The notes: generated by a model from the sequence alone, not told the origin. Shown: positions 11,632 to 23,660, numbered from the stretch's first letter. The stretch is 64,000 nucleotides of DNA from Begonia masoniana (GCA_022432975.1 CM039502.1:12748954-12812953); one strand, 5' to 3'. Numbers and translations: made by a program.

Positions 11632-12842
11632 CAAGTTCGGAGAAAATCGCTGGAGAAAGTCGAAGGGGGTCTCCTATCGCGTTCTGCTAAGCTGAGGAGC
11701 TGAGAATGGAGAGGAAATGAAATAAAACAGTGGTGGCTACTTCAATAACATTTCCCCTTAAATGCGTTAACCTTTATTACTATCAGATTATCATACTGCC
11801 CTCCCTTAGTCATACATTAACCTAGTCATTAATCTTCCATAAAAATAATGTCTCACGATTTGATTAAATAATTAGATTGTGATTAAACCGGGTGCTACAT
11901 AAACATCCCAAACTAACCTATCAAATGTTTAAACCATGAAAATAAGAAGAAACTCATCAAAGAATATGAAAATTCGGACCTCCCCTTTAGAGTTTTCCAA
12001 ACCCTAACTAAACCCACTCAAAATACACCTAAAACACTAAAAAACTTCACCTATATGTATAAAAACCAAAACTCATTCATTCTTACCTTGAAACACCTTG
12101 CTAAAATTGAAGAGAAGGAGAGGAAGAATCAGCTATGGAGGATGAGAAGAGAACCGAAGAAGAATGAGGGAGAAAGAAGAACCAAATTGCTTTTTAATCT
12201 AAATATTTTTCCACTTTTTATTTTTACCACACACTTTTCTAATTTATAAAATTGTCTCTCCCTCTTTTGTTTATCAATCTCCAACGTGAAATGCCTTCTT
12301 TCTCTTCACTTTTCATTAAATTTTCCTTGACTTTTCTTTAGCTTAAATTCCCACTTAAATAGATTTCTATTGGTTACCATTTCCTTTGACTTTTCCAACC
12401 ATAACTTTTTACTAAAAACCTTATCACTTTCTCCTCTTTATTCCAACGCCAATCTCCCTTCTAAATCCCTTCTATTTCATTTACATTCAATTAATTCCTA
12501 TTGGTTCTTTTATATTTTGACTTTTCAACCCTTACATGCCTTATCTCCTTCACTTTTCTTCTATAAGGTTTGACTTAATCAAACCTCACTTTTTGTTTCT
12601 CTTCACCTTCAACGTGGAAGCTATCCCTTCTCTTCCTCTTTCTCATCAAACAATAATTTTCCCATTTATTTCAACCACTAATAATTCTAACAACTCTAAT
12701 TTAGTATTTTTCTCATACATTTTCCAAAATTCTCATTCTCCAACTCCAACTCTTATAACCCTAAGGTTAAGATTAAACTCTCACAACATAACCTAATCTA
12801 AGGGCCACTCACGTATAGAAAATTTCTGAGTGTTACATACAT

Positions 12843-13815
12843 TCTCCTGAGGGTGCCTTAGTTGCCCTTTGGGCCGGTTACGAGATTCTCTATTTATTTT
12901 CTTTAATTTTTTATCTTTTTTAGAATAGTTTACAGGGATCTGTCCTACACTTATAGTACATCATTTTCTCTTCAATCATCGTTTTATTTTGATCACTATT
13001 TCGTGAACTAATATATCTTGGAAATTAAGGTATTTTTCAGATTTAGTCTATGAAACCTTTGTGTGGTTTTTATTTCGTATAACCTTGAATCTTTGCAGAT
13101 CCGAAGGTTATCATTAAGGATAGATGAATGCATAGGTTGTTGGTTTTGAGTTGAAAACTAATGGGCTTAACCATTGAGGAGGCAGCAAAGAAAGGAATTA
13201 GGCCCATGCATTAGAAGAGGGGCGGATTGCCATCTCCACCGTCGGATCTAGGGCGCGGGCGCGAACAAGGCTTGGCTGCCTAAGTGGCTGCTCATCTTGG
13301 CATGCCCATTTTCATCCTTCATCAACAGCTCTTTTTCATCCTTCCATCCAAACCCTAGCCTCCACCATTAGGGGTTATTTATAGGCATTGCTTAATTGCA
13401 TTGGAAAATTTTTTTTGCCAATTTCTCAATACATGAGTCACTTTTGTCTTCCAAAGAGAGAAGCATTGTTACTTTCAATGGAGGTAAGCCACAGATTTTT
13501 CAATCAGAAAAAGAAGTAGGTCTTCCTTGCTTACTAGCTCAAGGTTGCTAGAGTAAGCTCGTATTGCCCTTACTCATCATTCTTCTTTAAGTTTGATCTA
13601 CGAGGGGGCCAAACCGGTGCCCGATAGTGGTTGTTTTTCTACAGAAAAACATGCACCCGTGAGTATAACATAAGATAGCTCTCAGGTCCGCTTAGGGTTT
13701 TCATTTTTTTTATTTTTATCTTTATTTTATTATTCTGTTCTTCATATTACACACACTACCACTCTTCATCTTTTGTTGGGTTTAACACGGGTCCTTTCTA
13801 GGTCCAGACCGTGTC
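12843..13815. other. Non-coding continuation of the outer Gypsy element
   Basis: No convincing gene is visible. The stretch continues the sequence left of LTR C (the tacat duplication joins them), so it is probably the 3' untranslated region or LTR of the element that starts at position 1. It ends at an abrupt junction with the reverse-strand Gypsy element at about 13815. Confidence 0.3.
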
Positions 13816-16800
13816 ATAATCCCGTTACAAAATCCATCATTATATATTCTCATTTCCATTCAGCTATCGGTAATGGAATGAGTAATCCTGATGGTTTCTT
13901 ATACCCAGCTTTAATCCTTTGACAAGCCATGCATTTGGAAACAAACTTGGCTATTTCAACTTTCATTCCCTTCCACCTATATTGTTTCCTCATGTTTTGG
14001 TACATCTTGTTATTTTTGGGGTGAATGGCAAATTTTTAGCAATGGTTTTCCTTTAAAATTTCATATTTCAATTCTTGGTTATCGGGAAATCACTAAACGA
14101 CCTTGATATCTTACTCCCGAATTAATATCCATGGAAAAAAATTCAATTTCCTTTGCTTCAATCATAGTTTTCAATTCAGCTATTTCAACACTATTGTTTT
14201 GTGCCTCCATAATCCTTTGCACCAAATTAGATCTCACATTCACATTTTGAAGGTATACTTGTTCATTGTCTTCTCTTACTTGCAAACTAAATTTATCAAT
14301 CTCAGATCACATTTCATAATCTTTAATACCAATATTAGCTGCCATCAATCTTAATTTTCTGCTCAAAATATCTGCCACCACATTTGCTTTACCCGGGTTG
14401 TATTAGAGTGTATAATCATAATCTTCCAAGAATTCCATCCAATGCCTTTGTCTTTGATTCAACTCTTTTTAAGTAAATAAATACTTTAAACTTTTGTGAT
14501 CTGAAAACACTTCAAATGTCTCTCCACATAAATAATATCTCAAAAGCTTTAAAGCAAAAACCACTGCATCAAGTTCCAAATCGTGAACCGGATAATTCCT
14601 TTCAAGTGATTTCAATTGCCTCGAAGCATATGCAACTACTTGATCGTTTTGCATCAAGACACATCCTAATCCATCTAAAGATGCATCACAATATTCCACA
14701 TAACTTTTTCCTCTTTTTGAAATTATAAGAATCAGTGGAGACACTAATTTTCTTTTTAACAACTAAAAAGCTACCTCACATTTGTCATCTCATTCGTATT
14801 TCACACACTTTTTGGTTAATCAGTTCAATGACATTGAAATTTTAGAAAAGCCTTCAACAAATCTTCTATAGTATCCGGCTAATCCCAGAAAATTTCTTAT
14901 TTCCAAAAATGATTTAAGTTGTTCCCAATTCTGTACTGCTTCGGTCTTTAAATAATCAACCGCAATACCATTCTTAGAAATCGCATGTCTCAAAAATTTG
15001 ACTTCCGCCAACCAAAATTTACATTTACTTAATTTGACATATAATTGGTGTTGTCTCAACAGGTCCAAAATACAATGCAAGTGTTTCTCATGGTCTTGTC
15101 TTGAAGAGGAATATATCAAAATATCATCTAGAAATACAATCACAAAACTATCAAGATACGGTCTAAACACTCTGTTCATTAAGTCCATAAACGCTGCAGG
15201 TGCATTCATCAAACCGAAGTGCATAACCAAATACTCGTAATAACCATAACGAGTTCTAAAAGCAGTTTTATGAATATCTTCTTCCCAAATTTTTAGTTGA
15301 TAGTATCCGGACATTAAATCAATTTTCGAGAACCAACATGAACCTCTCAACTGATCAAATAGATCATCAATCTGAGGAAGTGGATACTTGTTCTTTACTG
15401 TTACTCTATTCAATTGTTGATAGTCAATGCACATTTTCAATGTACCATCTTTCTTTTTAACAAACAACGCTGGAGCACCCCATGGAGATGTGCTAGGCCT
15501 TATAAATCCTTTGTCCATTAATTCCTCTAATTGTACTTTCAATTCCTTTAATTCAATCGGTGTCATATGATGAGGAACAATGAAAATTGAATTTGTACTT
15601 GGATACACTTCTATTACAAACTCTATCTCTCTTCTTGGAAGCAATCTGGGTAGTTCTTCTGGAAAAACATCCATATATTCATTTACCACTTCAATAGATT
15701 TAACCTTTTTATCATTATTTGGCTCAATCAAAATGTTAGCTATCCATCCTTTAAACTCAAAAGAAGTTCGAGGGAAATGACATCTAATTGTATTTCCCTC
15801 ACCATAAAATGAAAATATTTCTCCTTGTGGAAAACATACCGTTATTTTCTTTCGGTAACAATCCATAATTGCTTTGTACTTGGATAACAAATTCATCCCA
15901 AAAATAACATCAAACCAATCAAGTTCTACAAATATAAGGTCTACCACTAACTCATAGTCTTTAATTTACATTACACAATATTTATATATTTTATTTACAG
16001 CAACATTTCCACCAAATGGTGATTCCACACCCAAAGCATATGGTAATAACACTATTTTCAATCCTAACGCATACGCAACAGAGGCGGGCACAAATGAAGG
16101 TGTTGTAGGGGTGGGCAGGACCGGATCGTGTCTTGAGAACCAGATCAGACTGATGATTTTGGTCCCAACTCGCTGGACCACGATCCGGTCCTCGTTCTAA
16201 AGTTTAAAATCCCACCGATTTCGGTCCGGTCCTCAGTTCAGAGCTAAAAATCCAGAAAAATTGGGACCGGACCAAAGGTTAAAAAAAAGTTAAAAACTGC
16301 CTACTGGGGCTTCAGTCTTCACTGCTTCACAGGCCACAGCCTTCACTGAGTTCACTCTTCACTTCAGTTCCAGAAGGTAGAACCGCATAATTCCTCTTGA
16401 GTCCCGACTCTCGTTCTTTTGCTCAGCTGAACACTCGACTCTGACTCCTGACTCCCGAGTTTTGTTCTCCGTGCTCCCTGCTCCCTGCTTCGATTTGCCT
16501 CGCCTCGCGCTCCCCTCTATCCTCGGCTGATCGGCTCAGTTCACCTCGTCTTGCCTCTCCTCAGTCTTCTGTCTTCGCCTGTCTTCGGCTCGCCTCGCCT
16601 GATGCCTCACCTCGCCTTGCCTGACTCCTTGCCTCGCTTGACTCCTCGCCTCACCTGTCTTTGGCCAGTCCCTCACTATAAGTGTAATTTTTGTAATAGA
16701 AATGTGTAATTTCAAGTTGTATTTTTTATGCTCATTGGAATGTTTGTTGATTGTGTTGATTTTGACGTTGAATTTAAAAATTGGATAGTTGAATTTGGGT

Positions 16801-17060
16801 TGAATTTATTTTTGGATGTTGATTTAAAAAATTTTAATGTTTTACAAAAAAAAAAGGATAGGAGGAACCGAGACCGAACCAAGACTGGATCAAAATTTTG
16901 GGTCTGGTCCCAGTTTGGTCCTGGTCCTGCCCAGGGCCGATTTCGGAAAAAATTTCCCAAAACCTCAGTCCGGTTTTGATCTGGGCTCAGGACCGAAGTG
17001 AACTAAACCGTGCCCACCCCTAATGTGTTGCTCTGGAATCAAACAAAATTCATACTTTGA
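13816..17060 (-). pseudogene. Gypsy pol remnant: protease, RT, RNase H, integrase start
   Basis: The best open part (15947-14820) starts with the end of the protease ([12 protein letters not shown]). It continues through the reverse transcriptase, including [14 protein letters not shown], the [13 protein letters not shown] block and the catalytic FLDDILIYS. The RNase H part (14762-14469) has the [23 protein letters not shown] and [12 protein letters not shown] motifs. Further left, CMACQRIKAG belongs to the integrase HHCC finger, followed by a stop. The protease active site lies to the right of a hAT insertion and reads DSRAT instead of the usual DSGAT or DTGAT, so the essential glycine is lost. 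Not functional. Confidence 0.85.
16106..17022. mobile_element. Non-autonomous hAT-type DNA transposon, 917 bp
   Basis: The terminal inverted repeats TAGGGGTGGGCA (16106) and TGCCCACCCCTA (ending 17022) are perfect over 12 bp and of hAT type. An 8-bp target duplication with one difference flanks it (aggtgttg 16098-16105, atgtgttg 17023-17030). Subterminal GGACCGG and GGTCCGGTCC copies are frequent. There is no transposase; the open frames inside are short and unrecognisable. It interrupts the Gypsy protease codons just after the active-site aspartate. Confidence 0.88.
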
Positions 17061-17189
17061 AATTGTAAAGTAAGAAAGTACCTTCGATTACGGCATTATC
17101 AGTTTGTTTACCAAAAGCACCAAAGACATGCATTTTTTTGTTGTGAACTAGTAGCGTGTGAGATATTTCCTCAAAATTGTCTAGGTACT

Positions 17190-18174
17190 TGCTGATTTTG
17201 TCTTATATATGAAGGAGGACTCATGGCAAAAAATTGAGTTTCTTGACCCCTTGTTGAGTATAAGGATTTTCAGCCTTCCATTTCTTACAATTTCTTTTTA
17301 TATGGCTCGCTTTACCACAATAATAACACGTTTTATTCCATGTATCATTTGCTTGTGAATTGTCACCCTCACTTTTAGTTGGTTTACTTTGATATGAGGT
17401 TTGAGTTTGAGATTGAAGTGGAGTAAATCTTGACTGTTTGAACTTTTGATCTTCTCCATTTACTATTTCTTGATTATTTCCCTTTGTTTTTCTTCTTGAT
17501 TCTCATTCATCCTTGCTCACCCCAAGTTTTTGCTTAATTAGCATGGCTTTTTCTACCATATCTAAATATGACTCAAGTTTTAAAGCTACGAGTCTATTAG
17601 AAATACCTGATCTAAGCCCTTGCTCGAACCTTTGGGCTTTAGCAACTTCATTGGGAATAACTGCCCTGTATACTTTGATAACTCTTCAAACTTGGTTTGA
17701 TAGTCTAAATGTCTTTTTGAACCAGCTCCAAGAATTCTTTAGCTTTTGCTTGTTAAATATAATTGGGAAAGAATCTCTCCAATAAGATATTTTCAAATTG
17801 TTCCCAACCAAATTGGCCACCTAGGGATACCTTAGTCTGATCCCACCACTTATCTGCCTTATCATCAAGTTGATTTACGACAAACTTGACTTTGAATTCA
17901 TTTGGAATTCCCACCATTCAAACTTCTTTTTCATTTGTCTCGGCCACTCCTCAGCTTTGGCTAGATTACTTTCTTCTTTAAACACTGGAGGTTTAGCTTT
18001 TCAAAACCTCTCCAACCATTTAATTTCCATTGAATCCTGACTTTCAACTCTCTCATTGGTCTGTTAAGCAACATTTTTATCCACAATATTGGCTAAAGCT
18101 ATGATAATTCTGCGCATTTCAACTATCTCATCAACTTGGTTATCATCTTTACGAGTAGATTCTCCTCTCACCAT
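17190..18174 (-). pseudogene. Gypsy gag remnant
   Basis: The reverse frame starts at an ATG at 18174 (MVRGESTRKDDNQV) and reads through a gag-like stretch (AEEWPRQMKKKFEW, with the FxCLSP region degraded) to a zinc knuckle CYYCGKASHIKRNC near 17310-17270. In-frame stops and shifts interrupt it, for example a TAA after DKNVA. Gag packages the element RNA. The copy is dead. Confidence 0.75.
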
Positions 18175-18283
18175 CTACAACAAATCATATATTAATCAGA
18201 AAAACATTCACCATTAAGGCAATATAAGAGGCATTCTAAATATAGTTACTAACCCTCATAACCAGTTAGAACTATTATGTATA

Positions 18284-18295
18284 GCTCTGATACCA
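18284..18295 (-). promoter_or_regulatory. Primer-binding site of the reverse Gypsy element
   Basis: On the reverse strand it reads TGGTATCAGAGC, complementary to the 3' end of initiator methionine tRNA. It is four bases inside the LTR edge at 18300. Confidence 0.8.
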
Positions 18296-18299
18296 AATC

Positions 18300-20625
18300 T
18301 GTCAAAATCCGATTCCACCAACCGGACTCTGACAGCTATAGGATTCTCAAAGTGGGAATGAGTCGAATATAAAAGAGATGCTCTTATTGGCACTCACCTC
18401 TCACATGCATAGATCGTTATGAATTAATGGAACATACTTCTTTAATTTGGTATCCTAAATTAGGATGCTCCGTTTAAAATTATTTTTTTTTAATAAAAGT
18501 ATTTAAAACATAAAACATATAAAATGTGTACTATTGCATAAAGAAAATCAACATACATTTTATTCATTGAAAATTTATATGAAAATCAGAGTACTAACAT
18601 GGAAGCTACTACAAAAGTAGATCACTACATGTGACCTTTCAAAAAGATATATACAAATGAAAACCAAGCATTCCACTTAAACAAAAAGACCACATACATT
18701 GATGGTTCACTTATGTCTCTTTGCAAACTTTATATTGCCTTATGTTTTTCCCTCTCGGTGAAAGTTCTCGATATATGAAAAATATAAATTATCCACATAA
18801 TGAGTTTTTAACCCAATAAATAAATCTAACACATAGAATAACTAATATAAACTCTATTAACACCATATAGGATCAATCACTACCTTCCACTACAATGATT
18901 ATTTGAAAATCATATAAATCATGTTCTTTTGAAAGTCATGCAATTGCTATAAAAATATGCATGCTCAAAATCAATATTTTGAAATCACTCAACTATTGTT
19001 TGAAATCATTTTCATCAAATAAATCCAATGCAAATATAATGAACTTTGCATGATTAAAACTATCTTTTTTAAGAAAACTCCAATGCATCTTTTAACAACC
19101 AAATGTTTATGCTAAAAAAGTAATACACTCTAATTCCAACATGTATAACCATCACACAATCCTATACGTTTCTAGGCTTTCTCGGGCAGGGCTGTAGGAC
19201 AATATGCATTGCTTTCTCTCAAGGTTTAGGGATTTTTAACTCAATGAGAACATTAAGTTGATCTTCTTCTCATTTCCATAGTCATACATGTCGCATAAGA
19301 AGAGGCAATTCCAATCATTGGGTTCATGTGTTACCAAGATTGCCAACTTCCTTTTTTTCTCAAATGCATATTTTAGCACATTTTATAAATTCAGTGTCAT
19401 GTACTTTTAAAACCATGCAACTTACCCATGTAAATCATTTTGAAAACCAACATATCACATTGATTTAAAACAATGTTTTCAAAACATTCATTTTTAACAT
19501 CATAATACAATTTGAAAATATAATTTTTTTTTTAAAACACCATTCATTTCACATCAAAATAATATCAATTTAATCACTTCAATCCACAATCAAAATTCTA
19601 AGTCTAACCAAAACCAATGACATAATTTAAATCCATCACATCTAAACAATGCAATAAAGGTTAAATTAACTATTCTAAATGTAGGATTTACTTACCTATT
19701 GAAGGTTCCTCCTCTCCCATGAAATTTCCACTTAATGAACTGATTTTTAGTCCTATAGAGTCGCCTCTCCAAGCTGAGTAATTTTCCTTTGAGAAGCAAC
19801 TCCAAAATCCCACTTTTTCGCTTTTCTTTCTCTTTTTTCTCTCTTCTCAATATGAATTCCACAACAATGGTTGTCTCTTCAGCCTTTGTCCCTCATTTCT
19901 AAATGGTTCTTTGATAAACTTCTCTTTTTAACCCAACCACTTCATGTCTTTGTATAAAATTGTCATTCATTCTATGGATATTCTAAAAAATACCATGATT
20001 ATTTATGTTTAAGTATACTTAGATAAAACTAATTAATTTTGATTAGTTTTAATTTAATCAATATGATTAACATAACAATCATAATTAATTAACCTTAACC
20101 ATACTTAATTAACTTAATTAATTACTTAAACAAACAGTTTACTCAACATATATTGATTGTCACGTGTCCTAACTCCATTGGTTGTCCAAAGCTATTGTAT
20201 GGATACATGACACCAAGTGTTGAAAACATTTTTTCTTCTTTAACTTTCTCCAAATTCCAACTCTAAGATCTAGTTTAAAACAATTTACCAAAACAATGCA
20301 GTTTAAAATGTAAACGGTATTCATCATATTAAAAAGTAAATAAATTTTGCTACATACATCCAACTTCTTTCATTCCAAAGCCATTATTTTTCTCTACATG
20401 TCTAGTTGAAGACTATTAAATTTCATAGAAATTCAATTATCACAGCAAAAGTTATTACACTTACTATCAAGTCTTTTCCTACAAAACAGTTTTATTTTTG
20501 GCATTCACAATGACTTTGTATCATTTATTCAATACAACTTCCATAACTTATATTCATATATCATCCATAATAAATATCTATAATACATTATTGACAATAG
20601 AATATTGAAGGTTCAAACCATTACA
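18300..20625 (-). repeat. 5' LTR of the reverse Gypsy element, about 2.3 kb
   Basis: On the reverse strand it starts TGTAATGGTTTG and ends GGATTTTGACA next to the primer-binding site. It is AT-rich with no open gene. The partner LTR is missing, so the outer boundary rests on the TG...CA ends alone. A GTAAGT donor-like site occurs near 19695, but the full leader module of LTRs A-G is not evident. Confidence 0.6.
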
Positions 20626-20639
20626 CCCTCGTTCCCCAC

Positions 20640-20890
20640 CACCCTCTAAATAGGGAGGCAGCAAATGGGAGGCCGTTTCAGGGCAGGGACTCCCCGTTCC
20701 CAAGAACCCCTGAAACGAGAGAGACAGGGAACGGAGGGCCGTTCAGGGGAGGGGACCCCTTGTTCTTGAGCACCCCTAAAATTAGGGTGCAAGGAACGGG
20801 GGACCGTTCACGGGCGGGGACCTCCCGTTCTCAAATCACGTGCGGTGCACGTTGAACGGGAGGTCTCCACTCCCATACCGACCTCCCGAC
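20640..20890. repeat. GC-rich degenerate tandem repeat, three to four units of about 62 bp
   Basis: Recurring pieces are GGAACGG(A/G)GG, CCGTTCAGGGG or CCGTTCACGGG, GGGGACCTCCCGTTC and related forms. They make imperfect tandem units in which GGGGACC and GGTCCCC-like arms can pair. The GC content is far above the surrounding AT-rich DNA. No coding function is visible, and the following stretch to 21235 holds no gene that I can see. Confidence 0.6.
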
Positions 20891-21483
20891 CTAATATGTC
20901 TAGTGCCACATAAGCACTGAACATAACCGGGGGTAATCGACCCTCCATTCTTGGCGTAAATTTAGAACGGGGGTCATCGGCCCCTGTTGGTGTTTTATTT
21001 GTTACATTTTAGATAATTTGATAATTTAATATTTTAGTTGTTAGGGTTTTTAGTTTAGAAATGTTTTAAATTACCTTCATACTTTAGGTTCAAATTGGTA
21101 ACTACCCATTATTAAATTAATTTGTAAATTTTTATATATTAGATATTTAGATGCAAAAACAAAAATCTAAAGCCAGTCAAATTATCCAAAACTCCAATGT
21201 TATCTAGAAAATAAATATAAAAAGATGAAAAATAATCACCAAGAGTTGACCAATGGCTTCTCCAACAAAGCAGAAATGTACATCTCCTTCCGCTCCGGCC
21301 CACGATCCAGCTTCCGGCCAATCTCCCACTTCACCTTCCTAAATCCGACGCTCTCGATGACCGGAGCATACACCTTCTCTAACTCTTCACCCACGCAGAC
21401 CTCAAAATCCTGTAAATGTCAAAAATCATGAAGTGCAACAATGGCGTCAGAATCCAGTTGCTCAAAACGTGCATCGAGTGCAC

Positions 21484-22115
21484 TGTGCGGTCCCTCCTTA
21501 ATGATGAGGGGCCTACATCATCTAATAAAGAAGACAATTTCAATTTTACTTCTGCACGTCACTAATGAAATACAGAAGAAAAATTGAAACTTTCTTCTCC
21601 GTGATGTGTGATGTTTTGTCCTCTTATGAGAAATTTTCTCTATAAATAGAGAGTTTCTGATGAAAGAAAAATCATCCGAAGCAAGAAGAAAAACAAACTT
21701 CAGTGAAGAGGGAGAGAGAAAAGAGTGAGGATTTTTGGAGGGAGAGAAAAGAAAGGTGTGAGAGAAAAATAAGTGTGGTGCTTTTGTGCACAGTGAGAAT
21801 TCTAAGAGTAGGGATTTCTCTTAGTGAATATTTTCTAGGATATTTCATATCTAGAAAAATATTGTAAATCCTATTTTGCATAGTGAGATCTTTCTGGACT
21901 CAGTCCCCGTGGTTTTTTCCCGATTTGGATTTCCACGTAAAATTCTCGGTGTTCATTATTTGCTATTATTTCTCTTACTTCTTGGCCGTTATAATTTTAC
22001 GGCAGTGGGAAAATATTCCTGGTATTTTTTTTTTATTGCATCTGGTATCGTTTCTCATACCGCTTATTTAAGTGGGGTTCCCGTCAGATTTCGTTGTTAT
22101 TTATTTTTCCTAACA
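21484..22115 (+). repeat. 5' LTR of the Tnt1-like element
   Basis: It starts TGTGCGGTCC and ends CCTAACA. The TATA-like tataaata lies at about 21641. The U3 region includes a purine-rich stretch around 21700-21760. Confidence 0.9.
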
Positions 22116-22117
22116 AG

Positions 22118-22129
22118 TGGTATCAAAGC
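22118..22129 (+). promoter_or_regulatory. Primer-binding site of the Tnt1-like element
   Basis: TGGTATCAAAGC lies two bases after the 5' LTR and pairs with initiator methionine tRNA apart from one base. Confidence 0.8.
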
Positions 22130-22213
22130 CTGGTGATTTCTTTAAATCTAGTATGCTCTGTGGTTGCGGTTTTTAATTGATCTTTCACATCAGAAAAATT
22201 TTTAGAAGTTATT

Positions 22214-22995
22214 ATGGCGGGAAAGATTGAAATCGAAAAATTCAACGGAAATAATTTCTCTCTGTGGAAATTAAAAATGAAGGCGCTATTGCAGAGAGAT
22301 AGTTGTGCTATGGCCATCGGCGACAGGCCTACGAACGTTGAAGATGAGAAATGGAATAAAGCTGATGAGGATGCAATGGCCATTTTGCATCTCACTCTAG
22401 CAAATGGAATTTTGTCAAGTATCTCAGAAATGGTAACGGCAAAACAGATCTGGAATACGCTGACAAAGTTGTACGAGAAAAAGTCGTGGTATAATAAAAT
22501 TTTCTTGAAAAGAAAATTATATACCCTTCGGATGTCAGAATCTACAACAGTGACAGACCACATCAATACTCTGAATACATTATTTTCTCAACTTACTAGC
22601 AATGGAGCACAAAATCGACGAAAATGAAAGAGTTGAACTTTTACTTCAAAGTTTGCCAGATTCATATGATCACCTTTTCGTAAATCTACTCAATGGTAGT
22701 ACCAAAACTACATTGATGTTCAATGATATTGCAGCTGCCGTTCTTGACAAAGAAAGTAGGTGGAAAAATAAGGAGCAATCCTCTGTGGAGGCTTTATCAG
22801 TAACGAGAGGGAGATCAATGGAACGTGGGGCCTCCGGAGCCAGCACGTCAAGAAGATCTAAATCGAGAAGTAAAAGGGGCGTCAAATGCTATCACTGTGG
22901 CAAGACGTGCCACATGAAATAGGATTGCTGGAAATTGAAGAAAGAACAAGGCACAGGAGGTTCTAAAAAAGAAATAAAGAGTACGACTGCACCTG
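22214..22995 (+). pseudogene. Copia gag remnant
   Basis: The ATG at 22214 begins MAGKIEIEKFNGNNFSLWK, the typical Tnt1-type gag start. The frame breaks at about 22600 by one base after NTLFSQLTSN and resumes as HKIDENERVELLLQSLPD. The zinc knuckle CYHCGKTCHMK at about 22889 is followed by a TAG in place of a lysine codon. Gag would form the particle that packages element RNA. These two lesions inactivate it. Confidence 0.88.
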
Positions 22996-23389
22996 TCTCT
23001 AAGGGTGAAGATGTGATTGTATGCGAAGATGTTGTCAACCTTACGATGAATGAATCATGTTGGGTGTGTGACTCTGGAGCATCTTACCATGTTACTTCAA
23101 AAGTTGAGTATTTTTCATCTTACACCGGCGGTGATTTTGGCGTTGTCAAAATGGGGAACAGTGTCACGACCCAAACCCAACGGGACGCGACTTACATAAA
23201 CTTGTTCATAACCATATTCATGACTCACACACACTTTTTTTTTTCATACAAAAATCTACTTGGAAGAAACATGTTTAGAATTCATTTGAAGCTTTTTGAA
23301 AATAAGTAAAACATTAATAGAATTAAAGAAGAAATAAGGAGAAGAATATACACGGTCTTAGAGGAAAAGTAGAGGGCAGAATCAGAAAA

Positions 23390-23660
23390 TCGTAAAGCGC
23401 CGAACGATCGCTCACTTTAGGCGATCGATCACCCTCCCAAAAACAACACAGCCGATCGATCGCTCAACCATTGAGCGATCGATCGCTCCTCAAAAATTCT
23501 TGCAGCCGATCGATCGCTCATATGTTGAGCGATCGATCGCCCTTCCAAATACAAATAGCCGAATGATCGCGATCTCCGCCGATCATTCTCCACCTCCTCT
23601 GGAATCTTAAATTTAACCAACCAAACTACCGAACGATCGCGGCCCTCTGCCGATCGAACG
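23390..23660. repeat. Tandem units with GCCGATCGATCGCTCA palindromes in LTR E
   Basis: Units of about 54 bp begin GCCGATCGATCGCTCA (23451, 23504, then a decayed copy). In the first unit, arms of 15 bp (CGATCGATCGCTCAA and its complement) flank a 3-base loop, so each unit can form a near-perfect hairpin. The same motif occurs in the unrelated LTR at 45655-47120. Confidence 0.8.

Larger units (their letters stand above)
8281..11899 (-). mobile_element. Solo LTR D (reverse), same family as LTR B, enlarged by a satellite array
   Basis: It runs from TGTAACGCCC (8281) to GGTGCTACA (11899). The perfect target duplication taaac flanks it (8276-8280 and 11900-11904). Outside the repeat array it aligns with LTR B in reverse orientation over the start, the leader and the repeat-flanking region around 8540-8650. 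At 3619 bp it is about 1.55 kb longer than B, almost exactly the length added by the 59-bp array. It is nested within LTR C. Confidence 0.92.
7075..12086 (-). other. Predicted leader introns of LTR C, with LTR D lodged in intron 1
   Basis: Read on the reverse strand, a donor CAAG/GTAAGA lies at about 12086. A second donor TTCAG/GTAAGTAG lies at 7744. The acceptor GGTGTAG/GTGTC ends at 7075. The middle exon lies just above 7745. Element D (8281-11899) sits within the predicted first intron. Immediately downstream of the second donor is the conserved GGGCCTACACCACGG, and before the acceptor is CTTACTAAGCATTAGGCTTA. Confidence 0.5.
6265..12837 (-). mobile_element. Solo LTR C (reverse), interrupted by solo LTR D
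   Basis: The ends are TGTAACACCC at 6265 and GTGTTACA at 12832-12837. The flanks are tacat on both sides (6260-6264, 12838-12842), a perfect target duplication. Without the D insertion and its duplication it is about 2.95 kb, close to LTR F (2897 bp). It shares with F the start CGGCTCGGTGCGCTACTTTG (LTR C at about 6288), the GTCGAGACGCCCC stretch and the CTACCGTTCCGTGGTGTAGG stretch. It is therefore the same family as F. The leader signals show that its transcription would run leftward. Confidence 0.9.
13816..20625 (-). mobile_element. Truncated reverse-strand Ty3/Gypsy element with its 5' LTR
   Basis: In reverse orientation it has a 5' LTR (20625-18300), a primer-binding site, gag, protease, reverse transcriptase, RNase H and the zinc-binding N-terminus of integrase. 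It stops at about 13816, just inside the integrase core (MDFVTGL is the last recognisable stretch). The rest of integrase and the 3' LTR are gone. Many stops and frameshifts show it is old. A hAT element lies within the protease region. Confidence 0.85.
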
